In this document: one piece after another, positions 1-7,018 of the stretch
How positions within the stretch are numbered: the first letter of the stretch is position 1
Layout of the letters: each line of letters starts with the position of its first letter
DNA from: JAQVWU01 sp964628455
GTDB taxonomy: Bacteria; Bacillota; Clostridia; Oscillospirales; CAG-272
Length of the DNA: 17,615 nucleotides
Direction: 5' to 3'
Assembly (NCBI GenBank): GCA_964628455.1
Contig: CAZVPD010000072.1
Location: 1-17,615, forward strand
Made by a program: the position numbers and the translations under genes
The notes under the pieces: model-generated
What the model was told of the DNA's origin: nothing
Seen by the model: only the letters and a program-made list of their open reading frames with translations
The model's database searches: none

Positions 1-177
1 CTTTTTTTTAATGTTTCTTTCCATAATAACATTAAACAGAAGCATAATTATCAATATTATGAGTGTTACGACAGAGAACAGTGCCGCATAAGATATTTCG
101 CTTTTCAGCCTCATGCCTGCAATGGTTGAAGCGAAGACTGCCAGAAACGACAGGACAAGCGATCGGAATTTCCACAT
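1..177 (-). CDS. Small membrane protein, 3' end outside the window
   Basis: An open minus-strand frame starts with ATG at 177 and stays open for 59 codons to the window edge. The start is supported by an in-frame TGA three codons upstream and by a modest purine-rich Shine-Dalgarno (GGTGAAAG) just before it. The protein begins MWKFRSLVLSFLAVF and shows two hydrophobic stretches, about residues 6-21 and 30-51, separated by a short charged turn (RLKSE) and followed by a basic tail (MERNIKKK). This fits a two-helix hairpin inner-membrane protein or the N-terminus of a larger one. I do not recognise the family. A good minus-strand promoter lies about 200 nt upstream (379-407). The function is unknown. 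Confidence 0.5.
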   Translation of the reverse strand, partial: MWKFRSLVLSFLAVFASTIAGMRLKSEISYAALFSVVTLIILIIMLLFNVIMERNIKKK

Positions 178-277
178 GATCTTTCACCATTCCCTAAATT
201 ATGATTTAAAAAGGTATCGGCACAGCAAAATAACGAAATATTTTTCAGGATTATTTTATAATATCTTATAAAATAAA

Positions 278-404
278 TACCGGTATCTTCCGGTTTCGGA
301 TTCGTTTCTGTCATCTGTTATACCGGAATATTTGCAGATTACAGCTGATTCTGCCGTTTTAACAAAATACCGGTCTTCAGTATATCAGAGTTATAACTAC
401 CGGT
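278..404. promoter_or_regulatory. Cluster of TACCGG(T) motifs, possible operator array
   Basis: Four TACCGG motifs occur in this AT-rich intergenic stretch, at 278-285 (TACCGGTA, fully palindromic), 321-326, 368-374 and 398-404. The core ACCGGT is a perfect palindrome. The last two are 30 bp apart, close to three helical turns, and fall on the start point and -35 region of the minus-strand promoter. CCGG is also frequent in this genome's coding sequence, so chance is not excluded. The adjacent AraC-family regulator would be a candidate ligand by inference only. Confidence 0.3.
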
Positions 405-407
405 CAA
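379..407 (-). promoter_or_regulatory. Sigma-A type promoter for the leftmost minus-strand gene
   Basis: Read on the minus strand, TTGACC (407-402) and TATACT (384-379) are separated by 17 bp, a near-consensus sigma-A promoter. Transcription would begin near 372, giving a leader of about 195 nt before the ATG at 177. TACCGGT motifs overlap the -35 and lie at the predicted start point, so repression is plausible. Confidence 0.55.
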
Positions 408-471
408 TGTGGTCATAACATTAAAAACAGCATTATTTACAGGAATATTTTTATTTTTACTATAAAAAGAA

Positions 472-501
472 CTGTAAAAAAGCGATTTACTATGATATAA
501 T
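472..501 (+). promoter_or_regulatory. Promoter of the AraC-family gene
   Basis: The extended -10 element TGATATAAT (493-501) has an 18-bp spaced weak -35, CTGTAA (472-477). Transcription would begin around 508, giving a very short leader to the ATG at 541. The same promoter architecture is preserved at 6812-6841 in front of the decayed second copy of the gene, which supports its being real. Confidence 0.6.
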
Positions 502-540
502 ATGAAAAAAACAGAATGATTGCGGCGGCTGTATAAAAAA

Positions 541-1380
541 ATGAGATATTCCTATGACCTGATCCGCCTGACCGACCTGCCTGCATCCTGCCCGAAAATG
601 TTCAGCCTCATACTGCTCGAAGCGTCTTCGCTGCAGCTGGATCTGAACGGTATCCGCTGTTATCTCGACGGAAAGTATTTTATCTGCCTGAATGAAAACG
701 ACTCGGTTAAGGTCCTTTCGGGTGAATTCGGCTGCACCGGTCTGATGTATGACCCATATTTTATCAACGTCAATCTCAGCACCGAAATAATCGGCTCGCA
801 GATCTATCCGTCGATGCGCGATGCGCACAATTACCCCGATTTTATGCTTTTCATTGAGCGCAATGACCGTTATTTCGGGATCATTTCACTCTCTCCGGAA
901 GAATTCAACGCCTCAAAGCTCTTTCTGGGACGCATATCGGATTTTATCGAAAACAATCCGAACGACGTTATGTGGTCATGCCGCTCGCGCTCGCAGCTGT
1001 TTTCACTGCTCAGCATCGCACATAATTCCTATTTCGGCGAAAGAAGCGGCGAAGGAAATGAAATCATCCGTTTTATCAAGGATCATCCCGATCAAAACCT
1101 TACGCTGGCGTCGCTGTGCAGACAATTTTCGACCAACCGCACGACCCTTTCGGAAACGATAAAAAATCTGACCGGTATGCCGCCCATGACGTATGTTCTC
1201 GAGAACCGCCTCAGCGAAAGCCGGTTCGACCTGCTGTTTACGGAAATACCGGTTGCGGAGATCGCCTTGAAATTCGGTTTTCATGATCCCAATTACTACA
1301 TCCGCGCCTTTAAAAAACGCTATGAAAAACCGCCGCTGCAATACCGGCTTGACGGGCGCGCCGCCCGGCCCAGACGGTAA
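541..1380 (+). CDS. AraC-family transcriptional regulator
   Basis: This is a one-component DNA-binding regulator of about 279 residues. The C-terminal third has the two helix-turn-helix motifs of the AraC/XylS family: the first around residues 188-209 (LTLASLCRQFSTNRTTLSE) and the second around 232-258 (PVAEIALKFGFHDPNYYIRAFKKRY), ending in the usual PLQYR. The N-terminal part of roughly 170 residues is not one I can assign; it may be a cupin-like effector domain. The start is uncertain. The ATG at 541 has no Shine-Dalgarno; an in-frame TTG at 520 would add seven residues; a six-codon mini-ORF (516-536) precedes the ATG. The decayed copy at 6842-6992 carries ACG where this ATG aligns. The regulated target is unknown; the neighbouring nucleotidase or the divergent membrane-protein gene are candidates by position. 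Confidence 0.85.
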   Translation: MRYSYDLIRLTDLPASCPKMFSLILLEASSLQLDLNGIRCYLDGKYFICLNENDSVKVLSGEFGCTGLMYDPYFINVNLSTEIIGSQIYPSMRDAHNYPDFMLFIERNDRYFGIISLSPEEFNASKLFLGRISDFIENNPNDVMWSCRSRSQLFSLLSIAHNSYFGERSGEGNEIIRFIKDHPDQNLTLASLCRQFSTNRTTLSETIKNLTGMPPMTYVLENRLSESRFDLLFTEIPVAEIALKFGFHDPNYYIRAFKKRYEKPPLQYRLDGRAARPRR

Positions 1381-1641
1381 GGATCGTTACGGCTGCCATA
1401 CGGACCGGCCGGTAAAAAAATGGCATTGCGGCACGTTAAAAAGAACACCGCTTCTCCCGAGTATAGGACGGTATGCCGTATCATTGACAGGCGTAAGACA
1501 GACTGACACCGCAGCGGTCGAATCCGCATGGAAAGCCGTCGACGCCGCGGCGTACAACTATCTCTGGACGGCGGTGCTGTGGTGACCGGCACCGAAAGCA
1601 ATGACCGCAGATAACGTTTACAACTGATTTAAAAAACAAAA
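1381..1641. other. Intergenic stretch without a recognisable gene
   Basis: These 261 bp between the AraC-family stop codon and the hairpin at 1642 are GC-rich and partly open in several frames, but no frame has a start with a ribosome-binding site or a recognisable protein. They could hold the remains of a lost gene; I see nothing that identifies it. Confidence 0.3.
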
Positions 1642-1683
1642 AACCGCCTTAAAATGCCGGATCCCCGGTATTTTAAGGCGGTT
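1642..1683. terminator. Long-stem intrinsic terminator, best U-tract on the minus strand
   Basis: The 19-nt arm AACCGCCTTAAAATGCCGG (1642-1660) pairs with 1665-1683 around the loop ATCC, with one G-T type mismatch. On the plus strand it is followed only by GGTTCTATTC, a weak U-tract. On the minus strand the stem is followed by TTTTTTGTTTTTT, a strong one. It probably ends the AraC-family transcript, but its orientation favours a minus-strand transcript for which no gene is visible. Confidence 0.75.
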
Positions 1684-1944
1684 CTATTCACAACAGAAAC
1701 TTTTGCAAACTGCATGGAATTGAGCGCTTCCCTGATTTTTTCCGGTGGCAGTCACTGTTTATCGTCATATCGGATTATAACAGCATCTCCGGCATAAGCG
1801 ACAGGAAGCACATCGAAAAGTGATCTTTAATCCCGGTCGGTGTCCAATGAAAGACAGGACGGACCTGAAGCGTGCTTTACATGATGCGAAAATTTTCACC
1901 TGTCTTCCGCAGAGAATCGGCTCGGTTTTATTTCAGCATACATA
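1684..1944. other. Intergenic stretch; possible minus-strand small RNA
   Basis: No protein-coding frame is supported here. Two minus-strand extended -10 elements, at 1774-1782 and 1977-1985 (TG-N-TATAAT), point towards the minus-oriented terminator at 1642-1683. They could therefore produce a transcript of about 150-350 nt. Neither has a convincing -35, so this is only a possibility. Confidence 0.2.
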
Positions 1945-1973
1945 TTGACACGTGATGCAGCCGGATATATAAT
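1945..1973 (+). promoter_or_regulatory. Consensus sigma-A promoter of the nucleotidase gene
   Basis: TTGACA (1945-1950) and TATAAT (1968-1973), both exact consensus hexamers, are separated by exactly 17 bp. The start codon at 2015 is about 35 nt downstream of the predicted transcription start, with GTGGGGA as a Shine-Dalgarno. Confidence 0.85.
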
Positions 1974-2014
1974 AAAATTATACCAAATAAAAGAATAAAG
2001 TGGGGATATTTATT

Positions 2015-3958
2015 ATGAAAATAAACCGTTTTTTAAGTATCCTTTTCCTCATTGTAATATGCTCGGGAGTCATACCCATCCATGCCGCAGAAGACGGCAG
2101 CGACATATCGGTCATATTTTCAAATGATATGCATTCGCGTTTTGATACGGAAACCGTCAATACCGGCGGCGATACCATTCAAAAAGGCGGATTTGCAAAG
2201 CTGAAGACCGTTGCCGACGGCATTGTTTCGGAATACCCGGATACGTTTATTTTCGATTCAGGTGATTTTGCCATGGGCTCACCGTATCAGACGATATTTT
2301 CGACCGATGCTCCGGAACTCCGCCTGATGGGACTGATCGGTTATGACGCGACAACACTCGGAAATCACGAGTTTGACTACCGCGGACCGGGACTTGCCGG
2401 TATGCTGACGGCTGCGGCAGAAAGCGGCGACAAACTGCCTCTGATACTTACAGCGAGTATAGACTGGGAATGAACGCTTGCCGAACCGGCGCTTGCGGAA
2501 AACGCGGCGCTTGTCAGGACAGCACTTGAACTGTATCCATACAACGACAACTATACGATCATTGAAAAAGGCGGGATAAAAATCGCCGTGTTCGGTATTT
2601 TCGGAAAAGAATCGGACAGCTGGGCTCCGGAAAGCGGACTTTATTTTCTTGATCCGACAGAAACCGCGAAAAAGGTTGTTGAAACAATAAAAACTGACGG
2701 CCAGGCGGATCTGATCGTATGTTTATCACACAGCGGAACAAAAATGAATCCCAAAGAATCCGAAGACGAACTTCTTGCAAAAGCCGTTCCCGAAATTGAT
2801 CTGATCATCAGCGGACACACCCACACCAAACTGGATGAACCGATCATCAGCGGAAATACCGTCATTGTTTCAAGCGGAGAGTATACACAATATCTCGGAC
2901 ATCTGATATTAACAAAAAACGGAGACAGTTATACGCCGAAAGATTATAAACTGATCCCGCTTGACGGTTCGGTTGCGGACGATGCCGAAATGCTGCAGGA
3001 AATCGAAAAATATAAAGCACTGGTCAACGAGAAGTATATGAAGCAGTTCGGTTATGAACTGGATGAAGTCCTGGCAGTAAGCGATTACACCTTTACTCCG
3101 ATCGAAGATTTCGCTGACGTTCAGGGTGAAGATACTCTGGGTAATCTTATTTCGGACTCGTATATATATGCCGTAAAAAAGGCCGAAGGCGACGCATATG
3201 AGAAGATCGACGCGGCTGTCTGCCCGTTTGGTGTGGTTCGGGGTTCGTTCGGAGAAGGAGAGATCACCGCTGCCGACGCATACAATGTCAGTTCACTGGG
3301 TATCGGTGCCGACGGCATACCCGGATATCCGCTTGTCAGCCTGTATCTGACCGGCGCGGAGCTGAAGACCATGACCGAAGTGGATATATCTGTATCTGAC
3401 ATCATGCAGCCGGCACGGTTATATATCAGCGGTCTTACCTATACATATAACCCTAACCGGCTTTTCCTCAACCGGGTGACCGATGTGAAGCTGGTTACCG
3501 AAAACGATACGGAGGAGATCGATGACAAAGCGCTTTACCGTGTTGTCGGAGGACTTTACTCATGTCAGATGCTCGGAACCGTGGAAAGCAAATCATTCGG
3601 TCTCCTCTCCGTCGTCCCGAAAGATAAGAACGGAGAACCGATCACCGATTTCGAGCAGCATATTATTTACACCGGCGGAATTGAATTAAAGGAATGGGTA
3701 GCTCTCGCCGATTATCTGCAGTCTTTTGATCAGGTAGAGGGCATAGCCAGGATTCCGTCCTATTATTCCAAACTGCAGGGAAGAAAGGTAGAATCGGACA
3801 GCAAAAACATCGCCGACCTGTTACGAAATCCGAACAAGATATTTTTCATTGCACTTGCGGTCGTGTTGTTTATCCTGTTTATCATAACAATCATCATCGT
3901 TCTGACGGTAAAAGCGGTGCGCAGAAGCAGGAAGAAAGCGCTCACGGAAAAAAAATAA
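2015..3958 (+). pseudogene. Membrane-anchored 5'-nucleotidase/metallophosphatase interrupted by in-frame TGA
   Basis: Read through one TGA at 2471-2473, this is a single frame of about 647 codons of the UshA/YfkN-like 5'-nucleotidase family, which hydrolyses nucleotides or other phosphoesters outside the membrane. A signal peptide (residues 1-24, ending HAA) precedes the two-metal phosphoesterase domain, whose motifs are NDMH (D38, H40), SGD (D84), GNHE (N117, H118), SHSG (H239) and SGHTH (H268, H270). The C-terminal nucleotidase domain has DTLGNLISDS and FGVVRGSFGEGEIT. A transmembrane helix lies at about 609-632, followed by a basic tail. The TGA, codon 153, falls between the NHE and SHSG motifs, so the truncated product would lack half the metal ligands. 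The frame is identical before and after it, and the downstream half has no good start. ATG 2015 is preferred over the GTG at 2000 because it follows GTGGGGA. A recent nonsense mutation or a sequencing error are the simplest explanations. Confidence 0.85.
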
Positions 3959-3960
3959 CC

Positions 3961-3990
3961 AAAAAAATGCCGGGTTTCCGGCATTTTTTT
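3961..3990. terminator. Bidirectional intrinsic terminator
   Basis: The perfect inverted repeat AAAAAAATGCCGG (3961-3973) and CCGGCATTTTTTT (3978-3990) surrounds a GTTT loop. It has an A-run on one side and a T-run on the other, so it can end both the plus-strand nucleotidase transcript and the convergent minus-strand lipoprotein transcript. Confidence 0.9.
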
Positions 3991-4041
3991 ATAATCGGCA
4001 GGAAGTATAGCTATTCCGTCTCTGCGCAAGCCGTGCCCGGT

Positions 4042-6504
4042 TCATTTTATTTTTAACTCGCTCAGGTATGCGGAAACGCGGTTCTGGATGATTTTTGCTG
4101 TCTCCTCAGCAGATTTTGCGCCTTCAAAGAACGGCAGGACCTCCTCATTGAGAATATCTTTGATTTTCCCGTCATACCTTACGATACTGCTTTGGCTCAG
4201 AGAACCGATATATTCTATTACGGCGTCCACGTCTTCCTGTGTAAGGGAGACCTGCACTATCTGTGCTTCATAATCGGCGATTATAGTTTCGGGATCTGTA
4301 AAAAAATCATCCGGTGAACTTCCATTACTGTAAAAGTTATAGATTTGGTTTATGTCCTGCTTCGCCATATTATCAAATGATGCTTTCAAACCGGGAAATC
4401 CATGATAATACTCCATACCGGGTGATTCAAGATAGTAATCAGTTTCTTCGCTAATACTGGACTTAAACAAAGCATAAACACAAAATTCGATAAAATTCCA
4501 CGCGCCGTCTTTTACGGGAGATTTTGAGGAAATGGCATAACCGGACAATGCTGAAATCTCGGCACCGAAACCGATGAAGCTGATATCCTCATCTCCGAGA
4601 ATAAGTTTAATACGTGAATAGTCCTTTAAAGAAGTAAGATCGGCTGAAGCAAGCATTACCTTATCTTCACGGTATATTTCAAACGGATCCTGACCGGGGT
4701 CAATCGGGGAGATATTTATTTCATCGGGAAGCGTATTCAGATATCGGAGCAGTTCGATAAAAGCATCCTTCTCAAATGAACATGTACCTGCTTCATAGTC
4801 GATGAATTCGCTGATGCCTGCGGTCATCAGCGTATGGAGCATCGATAACTTTGACATATTTTTAAACAGGGAAACATCCTGCGGAAGATTATTTGCAAAC
4901 GTCAGCATTTCATCCAGCGTCCAGTCTGACTCGCTGCCGATGTTTGCCGTTTTGCCTGCCGGCGTGTGAACGGAAAAGTCAGTGACCATCTGATACAGCT
5001 TCCCGTCGCGCTCAAACGGTTTCATTACGCATTCCATCAAATCCTTGCGTGAAAGATCCGGGCTTTCATCCATATATTCGTATAAATCCACGAACATCCC
5101 CTCGGCTTCATAGTTTTCCGCCGGCAGCTGATCCTGCCGGAAAAGCAGCATATCGGGCATATTTCCCTCGGCAATTTCTTTTTTGAGGATGTTCACCCCC
5201 GCTTCGTCATCCTGAAAGGTATTATAAGCGGAATAATCTTTCAGCATAACGCGGTAATCACTGCTCTGACGGTTAAATCCCACAATATAGGAATAAAGAT
5301 CCTTATCGGAGTTAAGGCACGCGAGATCGATCAAAAACTTCGGCTTCACCTTATCATCCGGCATATGGGTCAGAAATGCGATCTGATGCAGACCGTCAAT
5401 ATAACCCAGATATACGGCAAACTGATCGGGACTGATTACAACCAAAGATTGTATGCTGTCGGGATTCATATCGGAATTGAGCCAGTTGACAAGAAGCACG
5501 GGTTCGGTTTCGGATAGGTTTACTCCGTAAAGCCCGGTATCGTTTTTGATGTATAAATCATAGCCGTCGCCCATATAAATCTTTGAATGGATGAGATCTG
5601 ATCCGGTGTCCGGAATCTCGAGTTTTTCGCCTAAGGCTTTCTTTTGAATATCCACGTACCGAATCTCGATTTCCGTTTCGGCGCTGCCGGTTTCATTGTA
5701 TGTTACAAACACGCGATTGTCGGAACCCATGATTATATCACTGCTGCCGGTTTCACTGTATGTTACAAACACGCGCCCGTCGGAACCCGTTATTATATCA
5801 CTTAAAAATCCCGTAAACGGAATATCAAACAGTTTTTTACCGTCGGGCGACAGGCATACCAGTACCGATGAACCCGGTATCTGATAACCCAGATAAATAT
5901 TGCCCTCTCCATCCAAAGCGGTTAATGACATGCTGTAATAAAAGTTGAACGGATATTTTGTGTCGGTGCCGGTACCGGTGCCGGAATCCGGTAACATCGG
6001 CTCGGGGTCTATTGTAAACACCACGCTGCCGTCCGGAGCTGTTTTAATCAATTGGCAAGAATTAGTCTGGGTACTTTGATCATACGAGAAAGCCATGAAG
6101 ACAAGGCTGCCGTCCGGGGACCGCAGAAAGTTAAAGCCAGACGTTTCATCAATCGGCACGCTTTGAGGATTCAAACCATTTGTATCAAACGAATACCAAA
6201 CGTCCCGGGATATATTAAAATCTGTACACAGCATATAAAGTCTGCCGTCGGAATAATACATTCTGCCGCCGAAAATATGCTCTGGCGGCAGATTCAGTAA
6301 ATCGCTGCGGTAGACGTTCGTGACGCGCCGGGCGACTTGGGGTTCGATTTCGGGTGCGGTTTCCTCCGTAACAGATCGGGTAACCTCGGATGCGATTTCT
6401 TCTTCTTTTTTGCAGCCAAACAGCGCTGCTGTGTTCAGCAGCGTGACTGCGCATACTATCAGCGCTATGAATTTTACCGCTGTTTTTCTTTTCGTCATGA
6501 TCAT
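4042..6504 (-). CDS. Large lipoprotein: probable beta-propeller plus solute-binding-like domain
   Basis: This 820-residue exported lipoprotein has a basic N-terminus (MTKRKTAVK), a hydrophobic helix and the lipobox ALFGC with the lipidated cysteine at residue 31. Residues about 60-390 are rich in short beta-strand repeats of the type 'SPDGSLVF', 'DGEGNIYLGY' and 'GSDGRVFVTY', typical of a beta-propeller. Residues about 400-820 resemble extracellular solute-binding protein family 1, as in YRVMLKDYSAYNTF, GNMPDMLLF, FERDGKLYQM and SDWTLDEMLTFANN. The start at 6504 is chosen because AAAGGG lies 6 nt upstream; ATG 6498 is an alternative and the longer frame to 6630 has no ribosome-binding site. 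No ABC permease or ATPase gene is adjacent, so it may serve a distant transporter or act as a surface sensor or binder. It carries a 20-residue tandem duplication near residue 255. The substrate is unknown. Confidence 0.8.
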   Translation of the reverse strand: MIMTKRKTAVKFIALIVCAVTLLNTAALFGCKKEEEIASEVTRSVTEETAPEIEPQVARRVTNVYRSDLLNLPPEHIFGGRMYYSDGRLYMLCTDFNISRDVWYSFDTNGLNPQSVPIDETSGFNFLRSPDGSLVFMAFSYDQSTQTNSCQLIKTAPDGSVVFTIDPEPMLPDSGTGTGTDTKYPFNFYYSMSLTALDGEGNIYLGYQIPGSSVLVCLSPDGKKLFDIPFTGFLSDIITGSDGRVFVTYSETGSSDIIMGSDNRVFVTYNETGSAETEIEIRYVDIQKKALGEKLEIPDTGSDLIHSKIYMGDGYDLYIKNDTGLYGVNLSETEPVLLVNWLNSDMNPDSIQSLVVISPDQFAVYLGYIDGLHQIAFLTHMPDDKVKPKFLIDLACLNSDKDLYSYIVGFNRQSSDYRVMLKDYSAYNTFQDDEAGVNILKKEIAEGNMPDMLLFRQDQLPAENYEAEGMFVDLYEYMDESPDLSRKDLMECVMKPFERDGKLYQMVTDFSVHTPAGKTANIGSESDWTLDEMLTFANNLPQDVSLFKNMSKLSMLHTLMTAGISEFIDYEAGTCSFEKDAFIELLRYLNTLPDEINISPIDPGQDPFEIYREDKVMLASADLTSLKDYSRIKLILGDEDISFIGFGAEISALSGYAISSKSPVKDGAWNFIEFCVYALFKSSISEETDYYLESPGMEYYHGFPGLKASFDNMAKQDINQIYNFYSNGSSPDDFFTDPETIIADYEAQIVQVSLTQEDVDAVIEYIGSLSQSSIVRYDGKIKDILNEEVLPFFEGAKSAEETAKIIQNRVSAYLSELKIK
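5681..5800. repeat. 60-bp tandem duplication inside the lipoprotein gene
   Basis: Two head-to-tail 60-bp units, 5681-5740 and 5741-5800, differ at about eight positions. They encode SDIITGSDGRVFVTYSETGS and SDIIMGSDNRVFVTYNETGS, one 20-residue beta-strand unit of the propeller region. The in-frame period and low divergence indicate a fairly recent duplication. Confidence 0.9.
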
Positions 6505-6563
6505 ATGCCGCCCTTTCATCGTTTGATTTTCCATCCCATAATCGAAAATCCGGGACAGAAATG

Positions 6564-6577
6564 ATTGCATATGCAAT
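6564..6577. promoter_or_regulatory. Perfect 14-bp palindrome upstream of the lipoprotein gene
   Basis: ATTGCATATGCAAT is a perfect palindrome about 60 bp upstream of the start codon at 6504, in the leader or promoter region. Its length and symmetry fit a dimeric repressor site. The promoter of this gene is not clear; the best -35 candidate is TTGACT at 6753-6748, without a good -10. Apart from these elements, 6505-6780 shows no gene. Confidence 0.35.
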
Positions 6578-6811
6578 GTCTTATTTCTGCCGATGTGATA
6601 GGACGGCAGCGGAAGACGACAGAATAACACCTGATTATCCGCTATATTTTCATAAATCGTTTTTATCGCTTCCTGGATCGTTGTCCCGTTTTTTGCTGTT
6701 AAAATCGGACGGAATTCACATTTTCATTGCATCACAAAAAATCTATAAGTCAACAGATATCCGGCATGAAAACAACATTTTTTACACATTTTTTATTTTT
6801 CCGAAAAAGAG

Positions 6812-6841
6812 TTGTAAAAAAGCTATTTTATATGATATAAT
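6812..6841 (+). promoter_or_regulatory. Promoter copied from the AraC-family gene, now facing the DUF6398 gene
   Basis: TTGTAA (6812-6817), an 18-bp spacer and the extended -10 TGATATAAT (6833-6841) reproduce the promoter at 472-501 with near-identical flanks (GTAAAAAAGC and TATGATATAAT in both). Its -35 is closer to consensus than in the intact copy. No other promoter is evident before the gene at 7019, so this one probably drives it with a leader of about 170 nt. Confidence 0.6.
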
Positions 6842-6992
6842 ATTGAAAAACAGCATGGCTGCAGCGGCACTATAAAAACGAGAGATGAATAGGACCCGAT
6901 ACGCCTGTCCCGCCTGCTTCCTGACTGAAGCGTCTTCACTGCCGAGTATCGCACATAATTTCTATTTCGGCGAAAGAAACGGTGAGGGAAAC
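6842..6992 (+). pseudogene. Decayed, internally deleted copy of the AraC-family gene
   Basis: From the promoter onwards this stretch aligns with 502-634 of the intact AraC-family gene, with small indels. Matched blocks include GCGGC...TATAAAAA, GATnCGCCTG, CCTGC...TCCTG and GAAGCGTCTTC. It then jumps to the equivalent of 1002-1055, with matched blocks ATCGCACATAATT, CTATTTCGGCGAAAGAA and CGG.GA.GGAAA. The 375 bp between are missing, and similarity ends near 6992, before the second half including the helix-turn-helix region. The ATG is replaced by ACG, and several frameshifts prevent any product. It lies in the same orientation as the intact gene, about 6.3 kb away, and so marks an old duplication of the regulator. 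Confidence 0.8.
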
Positions 6993-7018
6993 CAAGAGAA
7001 AAAACGGAGAGACAAGAC

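Noticed and set aside
2471..2520. Selenocysteine insertion at the nucleotidase TGA
   Set aside because: The downstream GCCG-AAC-CGGC hairpin has too short a stem and no GU-containing apical loop. The family has no known selenoprotein members.
6505..6630. N-terminal extension of the large lipoprotein to an ATG at 6630
   Set aside because: It would put 42 non-signal-like residues before the lipoprotein signal, has no Shine-Dalgarno and crosses the palindrome. The ATG at 6504 fits the lipobox and the ribosome-binding site.
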